From positions 92,145 through 156,144 of the forward strand of contig NW_023365837.1 of assembly GCF_000003815.2 (NCBI RefSeq): a stretch of 64,000 bases of DNA, given 5' to 3'. The notes under the pieces were generated by a model. It saw only the letters and a program-made list of their open reading frames with translations. It did no database searches and was not told where the DNA came from. This DNA is from Branchiostoma floridae. Lineage: Eukaryota; Chordata; Leptocardii; Amphioxiformes; Branchiostomatidae. Numbering within the stretch: the stretch's first letter is position 1; every line of letters begins with the position of its first letter. Shown here one piece after another: positions 34,901 through 41,700 of this stretch. The position numbers were made by a program, and so were the translations under genes.

Positions 34901-36240
34901 TTTGTACATGAGGCAATGGACTGTTCATTTACATCACAACAAAAGACTAAACAAATAGTAATGCTCGCTGTTTGCTATCCATTGTGTTGAGATAAGTTGG
35001 GTTTGGCTTCTTTTTGCAAAAGGGTTTTGTGATTTTAACAAGTCAGAGAAACTGACTGTGAATGTGGGAAAGTTTGTGTATGTCGTGGCGACTTCTTTAA
35101 ACAGTGCATTTCTTCTATGGTGGTAAACTGAACAATTGGAGATGTGTTGTCAAGTCTCCCACAGCTTTACCTAATTACAGTGTTCACACATTCTTTCCTA
35201 CACTAGTAAAAAAGTGTCATTGAATTATGCAACTTCTTTCTTCTGTTTACCAGCGTCTCAGCTCTAAGTCTATGTCAAAAGCCTACCCTCAATGCTTTGT
35301 TGAGCGACAGGAGGTTTTCCGTGACAAGACGGCCACGGTGCTTATGGCAGTGAGAGAAGAATCGTCTGATGACATGGATGCAGACGAAGGTAACACTGGT
35401 TTCATACAATAAATTTTCTTTCAGTATACAGCAGGACTGTCTCCAGGACCCGTCCTTCTGTCCCAGGACGGAAATTTGCTAGTTGGGACAGAAAAATTTA
35501 CACTATTTTACACCAGGAAATTCAACAACATGGTCTCCCAAACAATGAGTGGGACGGAAAAAGATTTAAGCTGGAGACAGCCCTGGTATGCAGGGAGTTA
35601 ATTTCGCTGTGTAAAAACTTAAGGGAATTTCTTGATGGGAGACATTTGCATCATTTTAACAGAATACACACAGAATACACGCTACTGACTTTGCAGCAGT
35701 AAAGAGTTTGTCACAAACATAAAACTGCTGAAAATATTTAATGATTTAAAGTACGTGTGTTTGTGTATCTGACTTTTACCTGCGCTACATAATAATTGCA
35801 GTCGTAGAACAAAATTTATTAGTATTTCGGTATATTTGAGAAATTGGGCAAATTTATCTAAAAGCACCAAATTTGGCTTCCATAAAAATTGTAGTGTTTT
35901 CTATGGAGGCATCTCAATTTCTGTTCAGAATTGATGTAAATGGGGTTATGGGCCATTTTCTGACCAGAAATGTGTACTGGGTATGTGGGGCTTCTGTGCT
36001 CTGTAATTCAAGTGAAATGTAAGTGAAGTGAAATTTGATATAGGGGTGCATAGGATTATGTACACAGGACTTAATTTTTCTAGCTATGTTACTGGACTAT
36101 ATTGACTCAGAGTTATAATTGTAACCACACATCGAAGCAGAAGTAGTATTAATTATATTCCATTTTTTTCTTCTCCAGACTTGATCGAAAACCTGATGTA
36201 CACAGCCCGCACAGGAATGGTCTCAATGTGGGCAAAATAA
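7975..36240 (+). CDS. Uncharacterised Ser-rich protein with duplicated SILK/RVxF PP1-docking cassettes, about 25 exons
   Basis: Coding exons with matching phases: 7975-7988, 8396-8544, 9502-9694, 10993-11096, 11660-11718, 12043-12066 (weak), 12268-12367, 13366-13449, 19927-20052 (acceptor uncertain), 20680-20766, 22008-22047, 22197-22249, 22859-22983, 23825-23986, 24817-24973, 25621-25734, 26189-26239, 28542-28659, 30350-30423, 30795-30883, 31769-31912, 32289-32387, 32788-32958, 34685-34771, 35254-35389, 36179-36240 (stop TAA). This gives about 870 aa, of low complexity, rich in Ser, Lys and acidic runs, with no membrane segment. Cassette A has LRSILK (exon 22859) then KQVSF (exon 23825). Cassette B has LRSIL (exon 30795) then KRVRF (exon 31769). 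SILK and RVxF are known PP1-binding motifs. The C-terminal part is basic, then ends in an acidic patch and DLIENLMYTARTGMVSMWAK. No orthologue is recognised; a mitotic PP1 scaffold is an inference. Confidence 0.65.
8553..8956. mobile_element. MITE inserted on the exon 2 splice donor, 9-bp TSD
   Basis: The TIRs are TAGCCTGGGTACC at the left and GGTACCCAGGCTA at the right (imperfect inside). The flanking GGTATGTAT is duplicated at 8544-8552 and 8957-8965. The duplicated bases contain the GT donor of exon 2 (donor at 8545). The 9-bp duplication is MULE-like; the superfamily is otherwise unassigned. Confidence 0.8.
8967..9060. mobile_element. Fragment of the 'gtgcaccc' MITE subfamily
   Basis: Starts 'agggcttaaaatacttggtg' and holds 'gtgcacttgcacc'. 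This is a diverged left part of the elements at 10600-10935 and 61927-62077. Confidence 0.45.
9870..10092 (-). mobile_element. tRNA-derived SINE, copy 1
   Basis: The minus strand reads GTGGCATAACTGGTAGAGCG (A-box region), then GGTCCTGAGTTCGATCCC (B box). It continues into a shared body with 'cttgggaaaggcacttaac' and 'cacccaggtgtaaaa.tgggtac'. The same body occurs at 57106-57335, and a head fragment at 61500-61580. Confidence 0.75.
10261..10284. repeat. (CT)n microsatellite
   Basis: About a dozen CT dinucleotides lie in an intron. Confidence 0.8.
10600..10936. mobile_element. MITE, 'gtgcaccc' subfamily with CAGGGCTCgAAA-type TIRs
   Basis: The left end is 'ggctcgaaagtcatg' and the right end 'gtattttgagccctgg'. 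The interior is full of 'ggtgcaccc' in both orientations. A fragment of the same type lies at 11815-11920. Confidence 0.6.
12441..12733 (-). mobile_element. MITE, 'tgcaggta' subfamily, interrupted
   Basis: The left end is 'agggcttgaaatcc' and the interior is the 'acctgcacc' type. The right end runs directly into a second MITE at about 12735, which suggests nesting. Confidence 0.55.
12735..13065. mobile_element. MITE, 'cttgcccgat' family, copy 1
   Basis: Repeated 'acttgccc' motifs and terminal 'gacttgtccaatcctg' match the element at 20075-20395, which has the same order. TIRs are imperfect, of the type AGGGTTGGACAAG. Confidence 0.55.
13625..14090 (-). repeat. Left arm of a near-identical 460-bp inverted repeat
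   Basis: Reads as the reverse complement of 14422-14885 with only a few differences. Both arms contain a Penelope-like 3' end ('ccgtacaaaataaagcgctt') and the same internal MITE fragment. The arms therefore arose by duplication after that insertion. Confidence 0.8.
13930..14210 (-). mobile_element. Penelope-like element, C-terminal coding end and 3' region
   Basis: The minus-strand frame carries DSEQDYF.RGVKEAIYIR and QPSLNRDGG, the region after the GIY-YIG nuclease of Penelope-like retroelements. It recurs intact at 18434-18895. It is joined head to head with plus-strand Penelope sequence at about 14212. Confidence 0.7.
14212..14421 (+). pseudogene. Penelope-like coding fragment, interrupted
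   Basis: The frame reads SEKEHLVSVLKQCGYPGWAI and RGFVILLYVKDLSEALR, the stretch just upstream of the GIY-YIG domain in Penelope-like proteins. It breaks off at about 14416, and the same reading resumes at about 18434 after a 4.0-kb insertion (right inverted arm plus LINE). Confidence 0.65.
14422..14885 (+). repeat. Right arm of the 460-bp inverted repeat
   Basis: Mirror of 13625-14090. It starts CTTTGACACTTTACTGACG and ends 'tgttaataatattat', immediately before the LINE 5' end. Confidence 0.8.
14886..18438 (+). mobile_element. Apparently full-length CR1/Jockey-type LINE
   Basis: A 5' leader of about 200 bp precedes one long ORF (15089-18349). A short 3' tail ends in a purine-rich 'gggaagaagaagagaaga' run, after which Penelope coding sequence resumes. 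No disabling mutation is visible. It lies in a large intron (13449 to about 19927) of the PP1-docking gene, in the same orientation. Confidence 0.75.
15089..18349 (+). CDS. LINE polyprotein: PHD finger, AP-like endonuclease, reverse transcriptase
   Basis: An intact ORF of 1086 aa. Residues 40-89 form a C4HC3 zinc finger of PHD type (C40, C43, C56, C59, H64, C67, C86, C89). Residues of about 145-370 are an endonuclease/exonuclease/phosphatase fold, with LNVNFQS, ETWL, AGDFNFPSW and a terminal SDHS. About 585-860 is the reverse transcriptase, with NYRPISLTS, DFQKAFDRVNH, SGVPQGTVLGP and the catalytic FADD. The C-terminal region shows the WDPH and QRRAARFV blocks usual in CR1/Jockey elements. 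It copies its own RNA at a nicked target (target-primed reverse transcription). An in-frame Met at residue 30 is an alternative start. Clade assignment to CR1 rather than another Jockey-group clade is uncertain. No ORF1 is visible upstream. Confidence 0.85.
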   Translation: MAPPSHPSDSYLMSLRTFSFVFTALLAISMSSNDSSSAPCGICDLPVTWSDRGVECETCGTWFHASCQHIGSDTYLNITLDTTWRCVICANANYSSTLFDLHGVEQEYSRNLSSSSLPDSESGFKPLHSSTPTRNSQHGRQLNRPLRMLNVNFQSASGKPAEIANMLHSTKPDVVFGTETWLYPDIKTTEFFPDGFNVYRKDRTGKIGGGVLIAVRDHLQCTEVPELDPGGEILWLKLLIRNQRPLYLCVFYRPSSSDKAALEKLDMALRRASAMKNAQLIIAGDFNFPSWNWEAMTLKPNPVYTTLHQQFVDLLYDTGLDQIVQDPTRGENTLDLVLTNSPSLIPRVEVIPGISDHSIVYFEYKTKPEVLQNANRPILLYGRANWEAMKQDMETLQQSFTDPEHMSTEELWQKFKLALKGSIAKHIPTKKPRRKESLPWMTSGIHHLIRKRDRLYRKMKKSGSLDMRKEVKNLNREIRKQMRRSYWRYTEHLFSPTSSEESSRPSLKRFWTYVKHQRSTTTGVPALKSNGKLVVDPKQKAELLNKQFYTAFSEGATYTASEFKDRCPMPDSRNDFPSMDNITISTKGIEKLLTRLNPTKAAGPDGITPRVLKELATELSPILTTIYKSSLHTGQVPKDWKEALVTPVFKKGEHYKASNYRPISLTSVPAKILEHVLVSAIMHHLESNNILSTQQHGFRKHHSCETQLLEFVEEASSAMESGVATDVIIMDFQKAFDRVNHSLLVHKLDHYGIRGRTNSWIANFLSDRKQAVVVNGAQSSYVDVRSGVPQGTVLGPCLFLTYINDLPERISSPSRLFADDTAVYRLITCLEDSSKLQEDLGKLEDWESEWDMAFHPDKCSQLPLTRARKPPNAHTSYKLHNHTLERVPSAKYLGVTLQADLSWGKHIDNTYSKANRTLGFLRRNLRVCSSKTKELAYKALVRPVVEYASSVWDPHTNRDISKIEKIQRRAARFVLNRHRNTSSVSDMLEQLQWPSLQDRRRTSRLAMLYKILNGLAHVRCKTLKPLPSSNRCRRGHSLQLQHIPCRTNYRLNSFLPRTVREWNNLSEETVQSPSLARFILKVSSAS
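18434..19015 (+). pseudogene. Penelope-like element: GIY-YIG endonuclease part and 3' end
   Basis: The frame from about 18434 to 18897 (stop TAG) reads FDTHGVKTCFKPTKTLRQYL, then CGVIYHIPC..SYVGET..LRTRFLEHR (a GIY-YIG nuclease core) and QPSLNRDGGRYRLPS. The reverse transcriptase is missing. The 3' region contains 'aagcgctttattttgtgtac' and 'acagatgaacttac', shared with the other Penelope fragments here. Confidence 0.8.
19066..19256. mobile_element. MITE fragment, 'tgcaggta' subfamily
   Basis: The interior is of the 50357-50697 type and the right end is 'gcatttcgagccctg'. The left part is missing. Confidence 0.55.
19365..19830 (+). repeat. Interspersed repeat, 'gccaagaaggttatat / gggccccct' family, copy 2
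   Basis: 'accaagaaggttatatttt', a GT-rich run, then two 'gggccccctagcggcttgtt' units and 'tttggtatgtagatagctta'. Same order as 1888-2530. Confidence 0.55.
20075..20395. mobile_element. MITE, 'cttgcccgat' family, copy 2
   Basis: The left end is 'tgttggacaggttttctaag' and the right end 'gacttgtccaaccctgc', with imperfect TIRs. The interior has repeated 'acttgccc'. Confidence 0.6.
20840..21125 (-). mobile_element. Diverged Penelope-derived fragment with inverted ends
   Basis: 'ccgtctctgttcagggatag' and 'ctctgatatagatggc' match the minus strand of the Penelope QPSLNRDGG region. It is bracketed by 'cttgaactagtttaactg' and 'cagttagactagttcaag'. Confidence 0.5.
22280..22740 (+). pseudogene. LINE remnant (C-terminal end of a reverse transcriptase protein)
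   Basis: The frame at 22325-22675 reads RRDVASLALFYRYFHGKCS, then TSLWNKLPRTCFP and LKLFKSSVNRHL. This is the carboxy tail typical of Jockey/CR1-group LINE proteins. It is followed by a short A-rich 3' end. It sits between exons 22197-22249 and 22859-22983 and is 5' truncated. Confidence 0.65.
23445..23545. repeat. Short tandem repeat, about 25 bp unit
   Basis: Four degenerate copies of 'cttatgctgtgatttagatcc'-like units, intronic, just upstream of the RVxF exon 23825-23986. Confidence 0.6.
26300..26645 (+). pseudogene. LINE/RTE-type remnant
   Basis: A frame around 26396-26645 contains VENETHLISQCPLYEAER, resembling the zinc-knuckle-like 'E(T/N)..H.L..CPLY' tail of non-LTR retrotransposon proteins. 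The upstream Cys pair is degraded. Confidence 0.4.
26936..27468. mobile_element. TIR element AGCTAaGGGCACAACCC, copy 1
   Basis: The left end is 'ttagggcacaacccgccgta' and the right end 'gtgggttgtgcccttagc'. The interior matches 38401-38718 in the opposite orientation. Confidence 0.65.
27780..27995. repeat. Foldback repeat, about 80-bp arms
   Basis: 'acactttgaaaggcgtaaac' in the left arm is mirrored by 'gtttacacctttcaaagtgt' in the right arm. The central sequences 'gtcttgttgacggagtgacc' and 'ggtcaccactctgttaacaa' are also mirrored. Confidence 0.6.
28001..28447. mobile_element. TA-flanked TIR element (Tc1/mariner/pogo-like MITE)
   Basis: The left TIR is CAGTCAAACCTGTATAAGCG and the right is its imperfect complement ending AGACAGGTTTGACTG. 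TA lies on both sides (27999-28000, 28448-28449). Internal 'tagtggccac' repeats. Confidence 0.75.
28715..29060 (-). mobile_element. Penelope-derived fragment with inverted ends
   Basis: The minus-strand frame reads VHDSEQDWFVRGVKEAINIK then QPSLNRDGG. It is bracketed by 'aaactttgttccaacacaaa' and its approximate complement 'ttgttggaacaaagttt'. Confidence 0.6.
31370..31645 (+). repeat. 17-bp minisatellite (accatggaaaaatcaca)
   Basis: About 16 nearly identical 17-bp units. They are open in all three forward frames because 17 is not a multiple of three and the unit has no stop. A single, unexpanded copy of the seed sequence occurs near 21518. Intronic. Confidence 0.9.
33101..33350. mobile_element. 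hAT-like MITE, GGGCTCTAGCCAGC family, 8-bp TSD
   Basis: Ends 'ggggctctagccagc' and 'gctggctagagctgtg' are inverted. GGCTGGAT is duplicated on both sides (33093-33100, 33351-33358). Same family as 62584-62909. Confidence 0.8.
33603..33930 (+). mobile_element. MITE, 'tgcaggta' subfamily, complete
   Basis: Left TIR CAGGGCTTGAAATACC and right TIR GTATTTTGAGCCCTG. It lies inside the right inner arm of the 33001-33978 foldback. Confidence 0.75.
35432..35585. mobile_element. hAT-like MITE, CAGGaCTGTCTCCAG TIR
   Basis: Left end CAGGACTGTCTCCAG and right end CTGGAGACAGCCCTG. Flanks GTATACAG and GTATGCAG are an 8-bp duplication with one difference. It is only about 40 bp past exon 35254-35389. Confidence 0.75.
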
Positions 36241-37319
36241 GTAGCATCTTCTCAACTTCTTAGCATTTAAGTTGCCAAATGATGACTTCTCTTTATTATG
36301 AGCCATGCTTTTCGCAAAGAGGTTGTGACTGTTGCTTATCAATATACGGAGATATTATTGTGATATGATATTTATGAAGAAGTACACCAAGGTCTCCTAA
36401 AAGGAACTAGTACCAAGCAACTTTGTATTCATTCATTTTGATGAGGTAGCATATATTAAGAGTATGCAGTATATAGAAATGCTGTACTGTTTATTATATT
36501 ATGAGTTCTAACTTAAACATATTGCAAACAAAAAAATATTGACAAGTGTTTCGTAGCACTGGGTAAAAGCAAAGAATTATGCCCAAAGTTCCCCATGTTT
36601 GCTAGTTAAAAAGCCTTGAACTGATATCTGACTGTGTAGAAAATGTAAAACTTCTGAATCAGTACTGTTGAAAGAAGTTATACTATTGCTAACACTTTGC
36701 TTTCCATGTATAGTGACCTACAAATGTATATATAGAAATAGAACTATTACCCCTCTGTTTAGAGTGTATGAAATTTTCGTCCATACATGTAAAAATGTAT
36801 AGTGTACAATGTAAAACTACAGTACTGTTGAAAGAAGTTATACTATTGCTAATACTTTGCTTTTCATGTATAGTGACCAGTCCTATAGATTCTGAAATAG
36901 AACTATTACCCCTTACTTAAGAGTGTATGAAATTTTGGTCCATACAGTCATGTAAAGAATGTATAGTGTATTGAAACACAGAGATATATCTAGTATTTCT
37001 AGCATATCTAGCAAGTGCTTATAAGTTATGTCACCAAAAATCAATATTTCCTGATTACAATCAGCCATAACAATATTATTGACAGAACATAATGTCCAGA
37101 ACATGCACCCTTCTTCTAATTTTTGATTTCTGCCAACAGGTTATCAAGTTGATATCCACCCATGATACAATGGTTGCTTGTAATCAGGAACTGTTGTATT
37201 TTAGTTTCATTGGTGACAAGAAGCATTTGAAATGTTCCTTTTTCTGCATGGCACCAAAGAGGTATAATAGACGAATATATGTGCCATTGTTTGATGGATC
37301 TATAAGAAATTCAAATAAA
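36241..37319 (+). other. 3' UTR of the PP1-docking gene
   Basis: AT-rich, with no further coding signal. AATAAA at 37314-37319 is followed by a GT-rich stretch. A roughly 80-bp block recurs within it (near 36660-36780 and 36820-36930), a small tandem duplication. Confidence 0.45.
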
Positions 37320-37675
37320 CATATTTAAAAAGTCTGTTTATTGTGATACCTTTCAACTAGGCTGTAGATTGTGTTGTCATAGCTTGCTGCATGTAATTAT
37401 GGATATTGAAGGTTTTTAAGATTTAAGTCACACTGATTATGTATACATGCCAAATGATAAACAACATCTAACTTTCTGTGCTCTTTAGGGCAAAGAACTT
37501 AGACACACCCTTTAAGTTGATCATAAAACTTTTAATGCCAAAGCTGCTATTTGACAAGTATTTGCATTTTACTTTACTAACATAAATGGATAGTCTGTAC
37601 TTGAAAAAAGTTGGCATTTTGAACCTTCCATAGTTTGCAAGAAGAAAGCTTGGTTCATATTGAACCCATGTTTAA

Positions 37676-38019
37676 GGCCATACCAATTTAATTAATTGGT
37701 TCACGGATTCGCTCGCTCCTATTTTTTGGAAACTCAAAAAAAAAAAAATTACCTCTGCAAATTTTCACCATTACTGAAACTAAACTTTCTGGTGTAGCAA
37801 ACTGGCCTTTATATTATAAGCTCCTTAAAATGTGGGTATTATTATTGCAGTTATATTTTTTGTTACTGTACAGTAAGAGTGTTTCTGTACTTTCTCAAGC
37901 TGAAAACTTTTTATTCTCTTGGACCTTACCTTTACCCCAACTATTTTACAATTTTTCCCCCTGTCGCTCCATATTTTTTATGAAAAATCTGTGAACCAAG
38001 AAATTAAATTGGTGTGGCC
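37676..38019. mobile_element. Harbinger-like MITE GGCCACACCAAT, copy A (TAA TSD)
   Basis: Left 'ggccataccaatttaatta' and right 'aaattaaattggtgtggcc' with TAA on both sides (37673-37675, 38020-38022). It lies between two convergent genes. Confidence 0.7.
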
Positions 38020-38400
38020 TAAAACGAAAAAAATGAGACTCTAACCTACAGCAATTCTGTTTCCAGGCTACCACTATGCTACAGATACATAATCCTTGTG
38101 TAGTATTTTCAAGACTACCGGTAGCCATGTTTTCTGTCAGCCCTCTCACGACAAACAGTGGTGGCCACTACAAACAGAATTCTTACAGCTGGAAACATAC
38201 TGAAAAAAACAAATCCAGTGTGGACTAGAAACAAAGTGACAACAGTGATCAGGTTACCTCAATTCAGTAGCCTGAGACATGTAAAAATGACATTGACTGG
38301 AAAGTAATAACCAGACTGACTTGAAACTTGGTTGACATTGAAAGAAGACTTCATACTTTACTTCCCCCAAATTTGAGGTATGCACTTGTATCTGGGTGAA

Positions 38401-38718
38401 GCTAAGGGCACAACCCACCGTACGTGCAAATACGTACTGTCTACATGCCAAAACGTGGGCAATCTTTTGGGATCCGTAAGTGGTATGTACCGCCTCTGTA
38501 TGAACTTGTAGGGAATCAGACGGATTTTGAAGCACGCAGAGACGCCGTAGAACGTAATGCGCAGGCAAAACTTTGTGTGCCATCGGGCTGCAGATTTGCC
38601 CCCAGTACGTGCCGGCCTATACAGCCTGCACGTTTTCAGAAATAAGTGGCGGTCGTGGTTGGCTTAAAAAAACAAAACATACGGACAAATTGCACGTACG
38701 GCGGGTTGTGCCCTTAGC
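38401..38718. mobile_element. TIR element AGCTAaGGGCACAACCC, copy 2
   Basis: Left 'gctaagggcacaacccaccg' and right 'cggcgggttgtgcccttagc'. It ends 70 bp before the SDE2 stop codon, so it may lie in the SDE2 3' UTR. Confidence 0.7.
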
Positions 38719-38787
38719 TTAAAGTGCAAACTCATTACCCTTGTGTCCTACACACAGTCTAGAGCAACTTAAGTCCACTGAGTTCCA

Positions 38788-41700
38788 CTACTGCCTCTTC
38801 TTCCCCTTCCCCTTGCTTGGTTTAGCCAGCAGTGCAGGGTCGTACTGGTGTCTCTCCAGACCCTTGACGGAGAACAGTCTGGCGGCTCTCTCCTGTAGGG
38901 TCCCCCCACACTTCAGCCCCAGGGCCAGCAGCCCTGCCTTCAGCCTGTCCAGTCCCAGGGACTCCAGCTCCCCTGCTGAACTGTACTCACTCAGGTCCAC
39001 GGCTTCAGGCTCCTGCAAAAGGCAACAATAAAACATTACAATATATATTAAGGCCACACCAATTTAATTTGTTGGTTCTCGGATTTCCCGACCCATTTTT
39101 TTCCGATTTGCAAAAAAATAAAATTTAGTCCCAAGAAAAATAATATAGGTTTTGCTATTGCAGACCTTTGAAAAACCCCATTCCAGGGGCACATATTGCT
39201 GATAAACCAATCAGAGCGCTTATTTGCAGTCACATGATCAGAACAGTGGTATCAAATCAAAGGAAGAGATTCATTGGATAAATCATGCCATGAAAAACTG
39301 AAAACTGGACTACTTTACCTTGTTTTTCTGTGTTAAATAAGTTCACCACAGACTTTTTGCAATTTTTTTTTCCGACCGACTGCCCCAATATTTTCTGGAA
39401 AATCCGAGAACCAAGACATTGAATTGGTGTGGCCAAATCAAAAGAGTTTTACTGAAAGTCTAACGTGGCATGGTATTGCATAGCGCTCACTTCAATTTTG
39501 ACTTTCAGTTCTCATGTTATACTTAGGTTCACTTATGTTGACTTATGTCATTTGATTGTTTTGTAATCTTAAATTGACTCCAGGAAGAATAGATTTTCAT
39601 TGTAAAGTCTAATTGGAGATCCCAATAAACAAACAAACAGTAAGAACATTTGGCTAAAAACCCAGAGGTCCTGGGTACTGGTCCCCTGATATGCTCTGAT
39701 TTTGTGCCCTCGTGGAAAAGGCTCTTTATACTTCACTCAGGTGAAAATGACTCACCGGTACCTAGCTTCGTTTAGGGACATCCCTCGGATAGTTCGTTAA
39801 ATGGAGGTCCCCTGATAGAGGAGAGACACCTAGAAACATGTTTAAGAACCCACCCTACTTGTCCAAAGGAGTAGGTGTCCTTCCTGGTGTGAGTGGTTCA
39901 ATTAAATCTGTCTGGATACTGATTGTGCTGTTTCAGTTGCCAAACTGGTCTGGAATGCCGCTTTAAGGCCGCATTATACGCTCCTCAACAGAGCATTTTC
40001 AGCATTAACCAGGCACTGAGTTGTTTCCCACTGGACATTGCATTAATGCCGAGTTGAGGCCGGGCCCATTAATCATCACTTATCATCTGGGTCTTTCCCT
40101 GAGTGCAGGAGAGGCCAGTACCCCACCCCTGACAGCTAGCTAGTGGGGGTGGTCACGCCACATTATGCCTCAGGAGTACTTGTCTTGCCACCCTTCCAAA
40201 ACACATGTGCCTGAAATAGGTCCAGGTCTTTTCTTCCTCCTCTCTTCAAAGAGAATGAAACTATGTGTACTATGGTAACTTTAAATGCTGACATACAGGT
40301 CCTGCAACATTTTGTAATTTTTAACAATAATGAATGAATGAATGACCTTTATTGTACATTTGTGCTCAAACAAGCTAAGTACAGGTCGTAGCGCTAGTGA
40401 TAAGGTACAATTTTGATATAAGAAAAAGGTATCTTATCACCTCTACATATGCTAATACATTCTTAAGTATGTACAAGTCTGTTGCAAGTCTGCCTTGGAT
40501 GACCCAGTCACTTAAAGGTCAACTGTCTTTCCTTTCACCTCCTACAACTGCTGTGATTTAGCAGTCAGCCTGGCAGAAAATGTGAGGAAAAGCAAAAGCC
40601 AGTCTGTCTGATTCAGTCAGACCAAATGACACAGTGTCAGATACCCTGTGCCTATATGTAGTCACTGTGTTCCCAGTTCCCAACAAGAAAACAATGATAA
40701 GGTGGCTGGGGATTAACCCATGTAGCAGTTGTTAATGTACGGGTCAACCGTAACTAATAGCTGTGGCAGAGAGTATTAATGCTCTTGTAATGCTCACTAA
40801 TTGGCTCAAGACACTGCCTGGCTGACAGTTGAGGGAGGGGTACATAGACAGCTATAATAGGTGCGAAATCACCATGGCAGAGTGCCCTATGCTGGCCTTA
40901 ATGCTGGTATAATGTTTCTGGCCTTAAAGCGGCATTCCAGACCAGTTTGGCAAGGGTGGTGTGTTTCGTTATAAGGCAGTTTACAGGATATCAAATACAA
41001 AGAGTGTAAGTCACAACAGTCAATACGTTTGTATCATGTACTGGAATAAAGATATCCTTCTGAATAGGACTTCTTGTCAGTTCTATAGCTTCTTCATTTA
41101 ACCATGGAGGTTGAAAAAAGGAACATCCTTGGAAGAACCTACCACTTCTTTCTTAGGCTCCTTGTTGCTTGTATCAGGAGAGTCATTCTTCGGTGGACTC
41201 AGCATCTGAAGTAGACCAGGTGGCTTCTCCTGCATACCAGCTTTGCCATCGCTAGAACCACAACTGGGCTCAAGTTGTGACTTCATACTATCCTCTTTAA
41301 AAGAACTTGAGTCTTTTTCGTAGACTGCGTCAGATGAACTTGTATCGGTGTCTTCTGCACACGAGGAGGCACTACTGCTAGCTGCTGCTGAGGCACTGCC
41401 TGATGCTGCACTGGTCCTGATGGCAGAGACACCAGTGATGAACTTGGTTTTAGTTCAAACGTTCAGATATTAAAATATAATAACAGTCTAGCAACTAACT
41501 AGATAGTTGTATTGTTGACAATACAGTTAAATGCTGGATCAATAACAAATGACTGACAAATACATGTACATTGACTCTAAAAATCAAGTGACTCTACAAT
41601 TCATTAAAATTGTACTTACGGGAGGTAATGTTTCCAAATTGGTGCTTAAATCTTTCGTTACCAGTTGCAATTATATCAACATTCAATGCTATTCCATGTA